Under the pieces are notes generated by a model. That model searched no databases and had not been told where the DNA came from. It saw only the letters and a list, made by a program, of their open reading frames with translations. From contig JAAVTG010000655.1 in the NCBI GenBank assembly GCA_011947345.1, positions 1 through 32,681 of the forward strand: 32,681 bases of DNA, given 5' to 3'. Within the stretch, counting starts at the first letter, position 1. Each line of letters opens with the position of its first letter. The DNA comes from Phytophthora quininea (Eukaryota; Oomycota; Peronosporomycetes; Peronosporales; Peronosporaceae). Both the position numbers and the translations under genes were made by a program. Of this stretch, positions 1-10,981 are shown one piece after another.

Positions 1-37
1 TCGGCCAATCGCTGCCGAGCGGGCGAAGGCGGCGAAA

Positions 38-82
38 GTGGACCACCAATTCGTACTTTACTGGAATAGTAGGGTGGTCCAC
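38..82. repeat. 10-bp perfect inverted repeat near the window start
   Basis: GTGGACCACC at 38-47 is repeated as its exact reverse complement GGTGGTCCAC at 73-82, with a 25-nt spacer. The right arm continues as ACACCAATGGTCC, which resembles a motif present twice at 31.73-31.81 kb. No element boundary is visible. It could be the end of a repeat or chance. Confidence 0.4.
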
Positions 83-140
83 ACCAATGGTCCAATGAAG
101 GAGGTCGATAGTAGTCCCCCTCCTCCCCTCAGCCAAAACC

Positions 141-530
141 AAACGCGATGGAGCGTGGGAACGTTACCTGCGCTCGCTACCCTGCCGAGTGACGCGTGCG
201 CCGCTCGACCTCGACGGCCTTGGCACCAGTGCCTCCGCTGCGTTTGCTGCGAGGCTCCTCGAGTGGGATGCCTTCGAGAGGCCACGCCAGGAGCGCATCG
301 CGGCGGTGTCGGGCGTGCGACGGCCAGCGCGCTTCTGGCACAGCACCGCCGCCGAGCAGCCGCTGCCACGGTTGGACCGGCGGCAGGAGACCATGGCCCT
401 GGTGGCGGTCACCATCGGCCCACCGCCGCTGCCGCCGCCACTACCACCTCGCGAAGCTCGCCACCGTCGTCGACGCCGCCGAGTCCGCCAGCGACAGACC
501 GCGCGTCGCCGTCGCTACCATCAGGCGTAG
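141..530 (+). other. GC-rich open frame, coding status unclear
   Basis: One frame is open from about 141 to the stop at 528-530 and reads through DGAWERYLRSL and AARLLEWDAFERPRQERIAA before turning into a proline/arginine-rich tail. Two other forward frames are also open, so the openness may only reflect high GC. There is no family recognition and no clear start. It may be a fragment of a gene extending left of the window. From 531 to about 700 the sequence is AT-rich and I see nothing in it. Confidence 0.2.
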
Positions 531-701
531 CCTATTGGCTAATAACCAACATCAATACACCCATTTTCAATTGGGTTAAATTTGTGTCATATTGTGTATC
601 GATGTAAAAACTGGTAAAACGGGCAACAGCGTAACGTTCGGATAGGACCGTGATGACGATCGTGGTCGTTCCAGGTGATAGTCGTCCGTTGGCCCACCCG
701 C

Positions 702-1318
702 GCGAAAGCCAACGATGCCGAGCTCTTCTGTGACTCTTTCCAGCTTCTTGGTATGGCCGAGTGTGGTCTCGCTCCAGCAGTGTTCAAAGCGTAAGTCGTT
801 CATTGTTCACCTCTTTGCTAGAGTTCATGCTGACGTGCTGTGGTATTCGCTTCTAGACGCAACAAGCGGTTCAACACGCCACATAACTCGGTGCTGGCGA
901 GTCTCCTGATCATCTTCGTGCTCATCCAGTTCGACTTTGACGTCATTCAAAACATGACAAACGCGCTCTCGGCGTTCTACCAGCTCCTGATCTTGGTCGC
1001 GTTCATCAAGATGCGCTACACGCATGCGGAGATCGAGCGTCCATTTAAGGGTAAGTGTTTGTCATGAGATCGATGTCGGTCGTAGTTGTGGCGACTAACG
1101 GATCTTTTGCGGTTGCAGTTCCTGGCAGTATGCCTCTCCTGATTGCAAGCCTTTTGATTCCAACGGGTCTGCTTTTGTACATTGCCATCGATGTTTTCTT
1201 CACGCTCGCACCAGCCATGATCGTGTTGGGCGTCACCCTCGCGGGTCTTTTGTACGCTCGCTGGCGGAAGTTCACTCGAGCGCAGTTCCGTCAGCTGGCC
1301 ACCAACACGGACGAGTAG
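702..1318 (+). pseudogene. APC-family amino-acid/polyamine transporter, C-terminal part only
   Basis: Three exon-like blocks join with good splice sites: intron 791-856 (GTAAGT...CTAG) and intron 1051-1118 (GTAAGT...GCAG). The joined frame reads AELFCDSFQLLGMAECGLAP, then RNKRFNTPHNSVLASLLIIF, then RPFKVPGSMP followed by two hydrophobic helices, ending at TAG 1316-1318. The SFQLLGMAE.G..P block and the RPFKVPG block are hallmarks of the LAT/PUT branch of the amino acid-polyamine-organocation superfamily, which are 11- or 12-helix plasma-membrane transporters of about 450-500 residues. Only about the last quarter is present. Upstream of 702 the frame becomes unrelated and meets stops at 651-656, and nothing transporter-like lies at 1-650. 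A truncated gene copy is most likely. An exon beyond a very long 5' intron cannot be excluded. Confidence 0.75.
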
Positions 1319-1326
1319 CGAGGCCT

Positions 1327-1925
1327 TCACATTCGACTGCAATGAAAAATAGACTGACGCAAAACGTTTTCATCTGCATGGAGCGAGGCCTTCTCGTAGT
1401 ACGATTCCAGCAGCTTAAAGTACTCGGGGAACTGTCTCCAGATCGAAATTGCGATCGCCGTGGCCCACAGTTTGCCGGACACTCCGTTCATCGGAGGTGG
1501 GGCGACTCCATTGATCACAAACTCGAAGGCGGTCGAGAAATCCCAACTACCGTCAGGCTCTTGGATTTCAAGCAGCGCTCTGATGGCCCAAGGCAGTCGT
1601 CGCCGGTCTGCACTATCCAGCAAGCGTCCTTTTGCATGCTTCTTCAAAGGACCATCGGGAGAGCTTGGCTCGGGTAGGGTGGGCTTCTTGCTGATTGCAC
1701 CGTCAATGTAATTTTTGTCTTCATCCACTCTTCTAACTGCTGGGGCCTAACAAACGCGTCCACTTGCAGTCGCGGCAGCTGCTGGTCGGTCGAGGACGCC
1801 AACAGACCCAAGTGAGTGATAAAGATAGTGTCGATTGCACCCAATCCAAGCACACCTACGCGCAGCTCATGGTCATGGCCAGCGCAAGAGCTACAGGCCG
1901 CCGAACGGAGCCGCAGCAGAGTCAA
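1327..1925 (-). pseudogene. Inverted partial paralogue of the 8697-10923 gene
   Basis: Positions 1358-1699, read on the minus strand, match 8829-9184 of the gene at 8697 at roughly 95 percent or better by eye. Both encode LPWAIRALLEIQEPDGSWDF and GKLWATAIAISIWRQFPEYF. Relative to the parent the copy lacks 3 nt (ISKK for ISRKK) and 12 nt (PSSPDGP for PSSPVVVSDGP). Both changes keep the frame. Identity stops after HADENVLR, and the copy ends soon after at a stop. Upstream in the copy, 1740-1900 holds a different coding-like stretch with ELRVGVLGLGAIDTIF and PRLQVDAFVRPQQLEEW, which the parent lacks and which I do not recognise. It sits tail to tail with the truncated transporter. It is either a fragment captured by a mobile element or the C-terminal exon of a diverged paralogue. 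Confidence 0.7.
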
Positions 1926-3860
1926 GCATTAACCACATTATTTTTTGATTTTTGAAGAATCCATAAAAAGATTATTTTAAAAATGACATTTTATAAATGA
2001 AGCAGAATATATTATATCGCGACATCAAGAAGAAATCCACGTAGGCGTCTTCGTACTACCGCTTCTCGTGGTCGACTATCTGTGAGGCTCTCATTCTGGT
2101 TATGAGCCGTTTTGGCTCAGCCAACCATCTGACCCTTTATTTAAGTGCGCTTACCCAATACCACCACATTTCAAAAGGTGCTCGCCAATTAATTCAAGTG
2201 CTTTACTTTTCAAGTTTTCAAAGGCTCGGAAGGGCGGGGGCGGCAACGGGACGGCTAAGGCAAGCTTGGATTTTTGCTGATGTGTATATTATTTACCGGG
2301 AGTGCATCACGAGGCGAAGAGCGACTCCACACACGGCATGTTCTTCTGCTTCTCGCCGGCGAAGATCTTAATCGTTGAACTCGTCATCGTCGGCTTTCGA
2401 GGCAACAACACCAAACGAGTTGAAGCTCTCCTCATATCAGCAATAGAGGACTTATGCAGTACAGTGGCCATCAACACCGGTACCCTCGATGAGCGACAGA
2501 TGACAGAGATTTTGTTACATCAACGGCCGAAATTTGATTGATGCCGTTGTAGATATTTTGTTGTTGTTGTGACTCTCTTCGATTTGATTGTCATTGAGCG
2601 AAGGCCTCTTGCTGGCGGCGGAAGCCTTAAGATGGAGCAGTTGAGCTTCACTGCACAAGTTGAGATTGCCACTGCAAATTTTCAGCTGTCGCTGCGAAAT
2701 AGTTCCCACCTCCAAAACTTCGGTGGTTTATAGATCCTCCAATTGGATTGGTCCCTGCAGTAGGGCTTGCTGTTGATTCTAGACATATAAAAGTACTATT
2801 GTTGCTGCACTTAGTAGTGATCAACACCGCACTCCACCCTACTCTTAGACCGCCATACTGGTCTCCTTGTAGTTCACCATATCTGGCTTCTTGTAAAGTG
2901 TGCTCGCCACGCTGACGAATAAACATTAGGATATGTGAGCATCCCCAACGCGCTGCTGTGCGCACCTCATGATTGTCGTTCTTCCCTTGTAGCCTAGTTC
3001 CATGACCAATGCCTTGCTGATGCCATTGATCCTGCAGACGCAGGTGCGCAATCCCAAATTCCCACAGGCTGTGCTTATGTGCTAAATATTACACCTTTTT
3101 TTTAGAATAGACAAAATCAGAGTAAAGCGTTAGGCCGTGGTATTGACTGAAACAGGAAGCCAGATATAAGGACATATATTGCATGTATTATACTGTAGAA
3201 AGTAATCCGAGATGTGTGACAAGTCTCCGGTGACTATACGAGAATTAATCAGTGCGATGAGAAAGACAAGCAGATAAAGGAAACCCTCACTTCCTCTTTG
3301 CTTCGGACTAAGCGCAAACAGCCATCATCTTGGGTCATTACTATCGACATCGGGGTGCTCTACGAAATTGGGAAGCACATCCTCACTTACTACTAGGCGA
3401 GACATCTTTGGGCAATATAACGAGCTAATAACGCAAGGTAGCGAGTGTATGCGATGCAAGATGAATTTGACAACGCGCGAGACCGCATATGAATATAGGA
3501 ATTAAGTTTGCATCACTGAAATAAAAATTGGTTTATGATGAAAACTTACATGCAGATCCGTCGAGCGGTAGTGATCTAATTTTTAAGGCTCTTGGTGAGG
3601 CAGAAAAGGACCAGATAAAATAAAGTTAGCGTCGCTACGGCCAGTAACGAACGAAACAAGCTGTTATATATTACGATAAGGCAACCTGCCACTTTAAGGA
3701 CGCGACAGCTGTTTAAGACCATCCGCATTATGCTCAATGGTAGCAGAAAGATAAAATAGTGCTCGCAGATTGGCAATGTATAGGTGCCACATGTTCTTCG
3801 TTGAAACCTCCAAGCATTTATTTTCTATCCTCATGATGAGAACAAGACAAAACTAAACAC
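1926..3860. other. Gene-free stretch, unassigned
   Basis: The sequence is AT-rich with many stops in all frames. The longest open frame (2302-2541, plus strand, stretch PAKILIVELVIVGFRGNNTK) is short and unrecognised. A minus-strand frame at 2648-2965 is also unrecognised. I see no tRNA, rRNA or clear repeat boundary. It is probably old transposon debris. Confidence 0.4.
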
Positions 3861-4920
3861 GTGAGGAGAAGGACGAAGCGGTTCAAATTCTGTTTGGTGG
3901 AATGTCTGTCTTGGAGCTGGCAAACAAAAAGGAATACCAGACCGATGCCTACGAAACTGGAGGGGTATCGCCAAAATGCGGCTGATGTGGGAAATTATGA
4001 AGATTATGCCCTTGACGTGCGGCGAGGACCAGAACCGCCACTTCCTAACTATGACGAAGACTGTATTCGAGGCTGGATTGCAGCACGTCAACGTATCGGA
4101 TCGCCTGCCAAGCGCCAAGACATAATCCGCAAGGCTCGTGGCATTTCGTTTCTGCTTTTCGAAGTTCCGGCGGGGTAGGGGTGGTATTGTCGCTTTCTGG
4201 ATCGCACCCTGAGCTTACTATGCGAATTTCTTAATCAATTTCCAAAGTTCGAAAGGTGCTAATTGATACTGATGTTCGCCAATTATTCTGGTCACCAAGC
4301 AAAGTTGTTGACGAAGAGAAGATCGATGCAATCAATTTTTTACGTTGCTGAAATAGCCTGCGGTAGTTCGAGCAAAACGACACGTGTTGTGGTTCTACAC
4401 TGCTCGAAAATGTGTGGCACACCGATCCGAATATGAATTTTCATCTATTGTTTGTGGCTCGTGGTAGTGCGAGTGGTTTCGTTGTGCCATCTATTTTTAT
4501 ATTACCAGGTGAACGAGTTGACAACATTGTGACCAAGGAATGCGATATCTACGGTGCCGTTGTGACTATTACCAACAAAGCTGTCATGACGGCCTAACTC
4601 TTTGCCAAGTGGCTGGTCTGTTTTTCGAACGCTGTCCCGACTCCTATAAAACGATTACTATTGCTACTTATGGATGGGTGTTCTTCTCACTTGTCCACAA
4701 ACATTGTCAAAATCGCAAATCGTAAGCAAATGCGTATGGTATGTTTACCAGCCAACGGCACGCACCTCCTGCAGTCCTTGGATGTTGCAGTTTTTCTTCT
4801 TTTAAAAGCAAGTTGAAGTTGATTATTGACGAACTGGTCCGCGAGAATGGAGAGACTACTATACTCAAGGCAAAGGCTCTATAAATTGCATTCCTTTCAT
4901 GGTCTACCTGTAACGTAAAC
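3861..4920 (+). pseudogene. pogo/Tigger-type DDE transposase relic
   Basis: The order of blocks is that of a CENP-B/jerky-type DDE transposase. At 4050-4140 a CENP-B-like helix-turn-helix piece reads CIRGWIAARQRIGSPAKRQD. At 4440-4590 comes SASGFVV followed by FILPGERVDNIV. At about 4664-4690 comes the catalytic-site block LLLMDGCSSHLS, and at about 4750-4780 PANGTHLLQSLDVAVF. The LMDGCSSH and LQSLDV motifs are characteristic of this family in oomycetes and animals. Stops (for example TAA after VMTA near 4595 and TGA near 4812) and frame changes break the frame, so it cannot make a full protein. A full-length family member has about 400-500 residues. Confidence 0.85.
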
Positions 4921-6190
4921 GTGAACATTTCCACAGGATTTTAAACATTGTGGGATTTACCCGTTTTCAATGGTGAGGGTGAGCGATAAGCTGCACAATT
5001 TCCAGCGGAATAGAACGCCCGTTGACGCCAAGCAGGCTTCGTGGCTGTGGCACAGAGAATCGGTACAGACTTGTTATTTGTTTCTAGCAAAATCGACTCA
5101 GAAAGTCAGAAAAGAAAAACTACGACCGTGACAGGCAGATTACTCACCCGTGAGATGCTGGAGCAGACCCCAAACGAATAGCAAAGACACGAAAGACTCC
5201 GATGAACCAACAAAAACAAGAAACCCAAGGTTATCGCGGCGACTCACAAGACCCAGTGTTGTATATTGCCGAATTGCAGCTTCAAAACCCATGTCCTCTA
5301 TAAATTGATAGTGGGGTTTGGACTATTCATTCACACGATATTTTTTGTACTTTACGAAAATCATATGAATTTGAACCCATCTTGGTTGCCTTATTGTAAC
5401 CAAATCATTTTTTGTCAGCCTTAAATTGATTTTAGGCCAAAACCAACAGTATGGTTTTATTTGAGTGGTTACGGCTCCATTCAGCCAATAGCATCGCGAG
5501 AAAATTCAGTTGTTTTTGTTTTGCTCACACAACCTTCAAACTCGATACCTTCGAGGAGATACGGCTCTCGAAAGCAACCCCATTTGACGACGGCCTTAAA
5601 CTGGCAGATTGTCTTATGGCAGAGCACCCGAAATTGGAGGTTATATACTGAGATAAGACCATCTGCCATACGTGCCTTCATGGCGAAGAGGCTGGTTCAT
5701 GAAAAATGTCAAATGCAAATTCAGGGCCGAGTGGGATGCCAAAGATAAGGATAAAGACTTGTCAAAGACCAAGACGGCGCAGCACCGACCGCGACACCCC
5801 CAGAAAGCCGAAAAGTGTGGTGTCCACCAGCGACCCTATAAGCGCCACCTCCAGCTCCTCGCACTCCAGCACCCCGAACGCACCCTGCGGCTGTCAAAGT
5901 TTGGTACCGTTTGAGGCGCTTTGGATCGACGGATCCACAACAGTGGCCTTCACTCTCGCGCCGATTATATCTCTAACCAGCGTTTTGTTCATTAAAATAT
6001 ACATGCCAACGTCCATGGAGTTGTCACAGGAGTTTGCATGATTGTGCTCATAATGTCCAACATTGTGTTGGCCAGAGAAGACTCCATCACGTGGGGTAGG
6101 TCTCTCGCCAACGTTTTGTCAGGTTCAGTGGCGACCGAGCCAACGTCGCCGTTTTTCAGCGCGAGACCCGTTCTCTTCGCCTTGCACACC
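4921..6190. other. Unassigned stretch with two overlapping short ORFs
   Basis: It may contain the remaining 3' part of the pogo-like element. Two short plus-strand frames, 5451-5651 and 5706-6041, are open. The second has a basic then serine-rich segment (residues about 10-55) followed by a hydrophobic stretch around LAPIISLTSVLFIKIY. Neither is recognised, and no splice structure or conserved motif supports a gene. Confidence 0.35.
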
Positions 6191-7780
6191 AACTAACTTT
6201 GCAAATCTCTTAGATTAACTATGACACATAGTTTAGTCTACAACCCAGCAGGCTGCGCCACTGCAGCGCAGTCTTCGTTCTCCGGAGCGCCTAAGCCAAT
6301 AGTCTCGTTTCGCTCGGCCGGATGTACTTAGGTGTGTTATCGTTTAGATCAATGTACTGAGGTTTTTAGCCAATCAGAAAAGTGTGACTGACGGACAGAC
6401 TTACAGAAACGCAGTTTATGTTAAAGATACATTTACAGCAACGTTAAATAACAATTCAATTCAGTTCAGTTTTTGCAGTTAATTAGAGTTGTCCTAGTTT
6501 TAAGGGACAATGACTCTCTGAGTCCTAGTTACGGGACTGTGCTTGGTTTTGTATGGAACCGAAGAAAAGCGTCCCTCTTTTCTGATAGGGCGCCGTCGCA
6601 GGGGTCTATCGGGTTTCGGAGATGCAGCTTAGCTGCGTCGAGCTTCGTCAAGTCTGTGCTGTTTCTGGCCAGGGGACAGTAGCCGATAGACACCCAAAAG
6701 GCAGTCGCTAACTAACTCAATCAATAAAAGTTATCTACTCTACTATGACTACCTCCCAGACCGGTCGACGTCGCTTGACTCGAACAGAGGATAGCACTAA
6801 TGAGAGTGCCGTGCGTCGCCGGGCTCACGGGCTACGATACCGTGGGGGTGGCTACCTTGGTGCCTCCGTCGCGGTGCACAGGCGCTGGCTTCGATACCGC
6901 TTCACTCTTGTTCTGGCGCGGGCTCTGATACCGCCGGTTATAATTGCCGCCACCTGTGTCGGCAGTCGTCTACACCGTGGAAAACCAATAAACTCTTTGC
7001 TTTTGCCTTTGTTCGTGTTCTTGCTTTCCTTGCTAATTGCAAACTAAATGCCTACCACGTGCATGCACGGCGCGACCTTTACTTCGTGCAATTTTCTTCT
7101 CGCCAGCCGTTTTGTCCGCGGAGGGTCGTCGCCGTTGCAACCTAAGGGTCTCGGTTGGCAGCCTCCTTCCCCATCGTTATTAGTTACTGCGGACGCGTGG
7201 TCTTCACCTCTGTCCGGGCAGTCCTGTGCCGCTCAACCAGCTGGCCTCCCGAACCGACACGTCGCCGCATGCTGCTCGTAGTAGCTGTAATAACTCGCTC
7301 AAAATAATCACCAGTTGAAAACCCGTGCATATAACTGAAGGCTGAAAACCTTAAGACACCGACTTGTGGAGTCCCACGTCTTCATCTGTGAACGTGCACT
7401 GCTACACAGCACCGCTGTACAACTCGTAAGACTCTGTGTGGAATTCAATACAGTCTATTCCTTTATCTTCTGTACTAATGCCCTACCCTAGACCCGTACT
7501 TGGGATCTGAGGCAAAGGGAAGTGAGCTCGTCTTCAGACTGCGTCCTCGACGGCTCACTCCTCGCCTCTTATCGGCATCGCACTTGTTGGTTAACAGGGA
7601 GCTCGCTGTCTATCCAGATCACAGCTGTGATCTGGTCCCTTCGTACTCGATAAACCATCACATTGACGAGCTTTTCGTTTCATATAGTAATATTGGTTGC
7701 CCTACAGCCAGGCAGCGGCCTGGCTGCCGTATTGGCTCAGTCTAACACAAATGCCAGCAGCAACCCCGATTACTTGCCCC
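6191..7780 (+). mobile_element. Possible LTR-retrotransposon remnant
   Basis: The stretch 6480-6740 is non-coding, with a polyadenylation-like AATAAAAG at 6723-6730. It is followed at 6745 by a short ORF that begins MTTSQTGRRRLTRTEDS and soon becomes non-gag-like. A second polyA-free, LTR-like stretch lies at 7310-7500. I cannot identify paired LTRs, a primer-binding site or pol motifs, so this is a composition and layout guess only. Other frames at 7048-7281 and 7500-7745 are unrecognised. The stretch 7780-8500 shows no gene. Confidence 0.25.
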
Positions 7781-8510
7781 CAAGTTGATTGACCGTAGTC
7801 TTCGTATTAACGCATTCCGCGCCTTTGATTCGGCAAGTAGCCACGGATCCGTGCTCTGGACGAGATGGCAGCACCGCTAACACTTCCAGTGGGCTGGGCA
7901 GAGGACGAGATGCGGCCAGCCGTTCCATCATGAACGTCAACCTGCCACAACTACGTTATCGAAAGTGAATGAAACACTATACTGCGGCGAAGCACCCAGT
8001 CGCCCTATGCGAAGAGCAGATGTAGGGCTCTGTCGTGCTCACGCCATCGAGGTACTACGATAATGCAACGGGCTTGTCGAAAGTTTGCAAAATATTGAAG
8101 GGTTTCCTGAACGAAACGAGAAGATGTACCGGAGCTGAGTGAAAACGGGTTTGAAGTGGTGGCGTACGGAGAGGGACGATCCTGTGGCGAGTAAGAAAAG
8201 TATGGAGAATGTGGAGAATGAATGTGTAGCTCGAAGAAACACGCATGAGATACATCCCACTCTTGGCACAACGAATTACTCGACGCACCGTTGACTCTTA
8301 ATCCGCTGCCAAGTGCTGGGTCAAGTCCCGCGGGACTATTGAGCCCTGCTGTCCCAGCAAAGGTACTTTTCTTCTTGATTTACGTTAAAATAGTAACAGT
8401 CTTTCCTGTTCATTTATAAAAGAAAACATCTCGACATGCTATTTTCGAAGAATCTGTGATAGGAGAGAAGAGAATGCTCGTGGCATGAGCCTGAGTGAGC
8501 CCAGCGCACG

Positions 8511-8602
8511 TGGTATGGTACCGATACTCCGGTACAGTACTGGTGACAATAGGTCTGAGGTATCGGTATGTCGGTTTCATACCGGTTCAGTACCGACATC
8601 AT
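8511..8602. repeat. Cluster of TACCG/CGGTA motifs upstream of a gene
   Basis: Within about 90 nt, GGTACCGATAC, CCGGTACAGTAC, GTATCGGTATG, CATACCGGTTCAGTACCG follow each other in both orientations. GTACCGATAC and GTATCGGTAT form an imperfect inverted pair, and CCGGTACAGTAC and CCGGTTCAGTACC form a direct pair. The cluster ends about 95 nt before the ATG at 8697. It could be a regulatory-protein binding array, a hairpin, or the end of a small inverted-repeat element. Confidence 0.5.
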
Positions 8603-8696
8603 GAAGGACGACTTGTCAAAAAGCAAAAGCCAATCCAAGCCATCACGAAGCCCAGCATGGATCTAATCTAAATTCAACCGTCGCCAAACGTCCAAC

Positions 8697-10923
8697 ATGA
8701 GCACCAAAGCTCCGTATAAGTTCGAGGAGTTCTACCAGGCCTTTGGCAGGTCTGTATCGGCAGACGTCATCTTCGAAGACGGCCAAGTTCACATTGTGCA
8801 GCGAGAGAAGCCCACGTCGCTCAACGATGCAATCAGCCGCAAGAAGCCTGCCCTCCCCGAGCCAAGCTCTCCCGTTGTCGTCTCCGATGGTCCTTTGAAG
8901 AAGCATGCAAAAGGACGCTTGCTGGATAGTGCAGACCGGCGACGACTGCCTTGGGCCATCAGAGCGCTGCTTGAAATCCAAGAGCCTGACGGTAGTTGGG
9001 ATTTCTCGACCGCCTTCGAGTTTGTGATCAATGGAGTCGCCCCACCTCCGATGAACGGAGTGTCCGGCAAACTGTGGGCCACGGCGATCGCAATTTCGAT
9101 CTGGAGACAGTTCCCCGAGTACTTTGAGCTGCTGCAATCGTACTACGAGAAGGCCTCGCTCCATGCAGACGAAAATATTTTGCGGATCGTGCGATCAGTT
9201 CTGCAATTTGATGCACTCGACCAGGTCCGTCAGAGACTGCTGCCTAAGTGTCGTCGACCTCTAACAAGTATAGTGATCCATGTGAATTCAGATTCGTGCT
9301 TACAAGAATGACGAGGCTCGAGCCATCCGCGAGCGACTCGAACGCGAAGCTGCCGCGAAGCGCGAGCTCGAGATGCAGGAGGAGGAAAAATCGCTCGACT
9401 GCGCGACGAAGAGATCCGAGTCGGCAAGCTCAGCATCGTTTACGCCAGGCGACTGCCGATGCCGACACAGCAGCTCTTTGTGGCGGAACTGGGCCATGAG
9501 TTCGAAGCGGTCTTCTCCACGTTACCGCCGACGATCGCCAAGCATGAAGTATCACTAAGCGGCAGCAACGCCACGTTTAAAGTCGGTCAGCTAGTGGAGA
9601 GCTGTCGGCGACGCCGTGCAACCAACAGCGTAATAAATCCGTCCTCTCGCTGGCATCATTGCCGCATCACCGCCATCGACGAGGACTGTCGTCTGTTGCA
9701 GTTGGATTTCCTAGACGGAGACTGCGAGCGCGAACGGCGAGTGCCCGTCAAGTTCGTGCGCGCCACAGCGGACGGTGCCCAAGAGATCCGTGTCGCTCGA
9801 TTCGCTGCTCTGAAGGCTTCGTGGAGCCAACCGATTCTGTGCGACCAAGAAATTGCTCGGCTCGAGGACGCTCGCACGACCAAGTTGAAGCCGCTACCTT
9901 GGGATGACCGACATCACCTGCAAAGCCTGGAAAGAGATTGCTTTAGCAAGGGTGAGGTCCAGACTGCAATCACCCCGACGAGCGAAGAGGTTCTTGGACC
10001 AGGCAGTGCGGCTAGCCGACGTAGCAGTCGACGGCCGCGGTCATCGGCGCAGCGCCCGCAAAGTGGAGACAAGGCCCCAGATCTGCAGACGGACGCGCTC
10101 TTCAAGCTGCCGCCGCCGTCGTGGTGCAGTACGGCCGAGCGTACACGCAAGTGTGCGAGGCTGCCCACACGGGCGCCAAACGCTACGCCAGTGCCATGCT
10201 CTACCGGGAGCGTTTCCACGCGTTCGACTCGCTCGCCGACGCACTAGTGGCGCTCATGGAGCGGTCGGTAGAGACACTCGAAGCTGTTTGGCGCTGGAAG
10301 CGGCAGGCCGGCGCCAGGTCGTTCGTCTGGAAGGGCGACGACTTCGAGCTCGCGGTAAAGTATCTTTGGGGTTGTGTTGAAGTTCGACGTGGCATTGCTG
10401 ATGTGCATCTATCTTATTCTGCCGATCCAGTTGGTGCACTCGCTGGATTTCCTTGCGGCCTGCCGCGAGCTGGTCGAATGGTACGGCGAGGAGTTCCCTT
10501 TGGAGGCCAACCCGTTCATGCTGTCGGTGTCGCTGCTGGACAAGGCCGAGGCCCGGGGGCGAGCCGACGGTGCAGTCAGCAGCCAAGCCCAGCGCGCTTC
10601 GGACTGCGGTGCGTCTACCACATGCCGGAGGCGTTCTAAATTTTCTCACATGATTCTTTTTCGACGTCAGTTGAGGAGCCAGCGCGAGTCCTCGCGGGAG
10701 TTGCCCACGTGGTGGCCGCAGACGCGGTACTCGAGCGAGCTGCGGTTCCGCGTCGAGCAGGCCGAGCAGGTAGGACTGCAGCGGATTGATACATGTATCT
10801 ACGAGAGACCGACGGCCTTTGTGCGTGCAGACGCTTTTGAAAGAGTTGCAGGACTCTCGGTACCTAACGCGTAGGGTGGACCAGTCCGCCCATCATGCGG
10901 TGGGACCGCGCAAAGCCGCGTAG
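8697..10923 (+). CDS. Tudor-like and coiled-coil protein with a vWA/vault-PARP-like WATA segment
   Basis: Five exons: 8697-9224, 9292-10354, 10431-10608, 10671-10769 and 10831-10923, about 653 aa once three single-base frame breaks are allowed for. Breaks: one base short in the A run 9386-9390, one base short near 10111-10116, one G too many in 10555-10559. Residues about 80-150 contain WAIRALLEIQEPDGSWDF and LWATAIAISIW, resembling the C-terminal segment next to von Willebrand A domains in VWA5- and PARP4-like proteins. A charged coiled coil follows (RAIRERLEREAAAKRELEMQ). At about residues 300-365 a Tudor/Agenet-like fold is suggested by FKVGQLVES, WHHCRITAIDEDCRLLQLDF and VPVKFVRA. The C-terminal half is helical (ELVEWYGEEFPLEANPF). 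Domain names are inference. It converges with its downstream neighbour 58 nt away. Part of exon 1 recurs inverted at 1358-1699. Confidence 0.8.
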
Positions 10924-10981
10924 CACAAGAAGTCAGCGCGCAAGAAAAGTATGTACGCACGTCACCGTTAAAAAAATATCT

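Noticed and set aside
2037..2075. Similarity of CCACGTAGGCGTCTTCGTAC to part of the orphan gene near 11878
   Set aside because: Only about 30 nt with several mismatches, and a similar word also occurs in the helicase at 23960; probably chance from the codons for DAYV.
5451..6041. Two overlapping ORFs as a possible gene
   Set aside because: No recognisable domain, no splice sites linking them, and they lie between transposon relics.
9904..10380. 158-codon plus-strand ORF inside the Tudor-like gene
   Set aside because: Arginine/serine-rich shadow frame; the helical frame starting near 10121 continues the real protein with proper splice sites.
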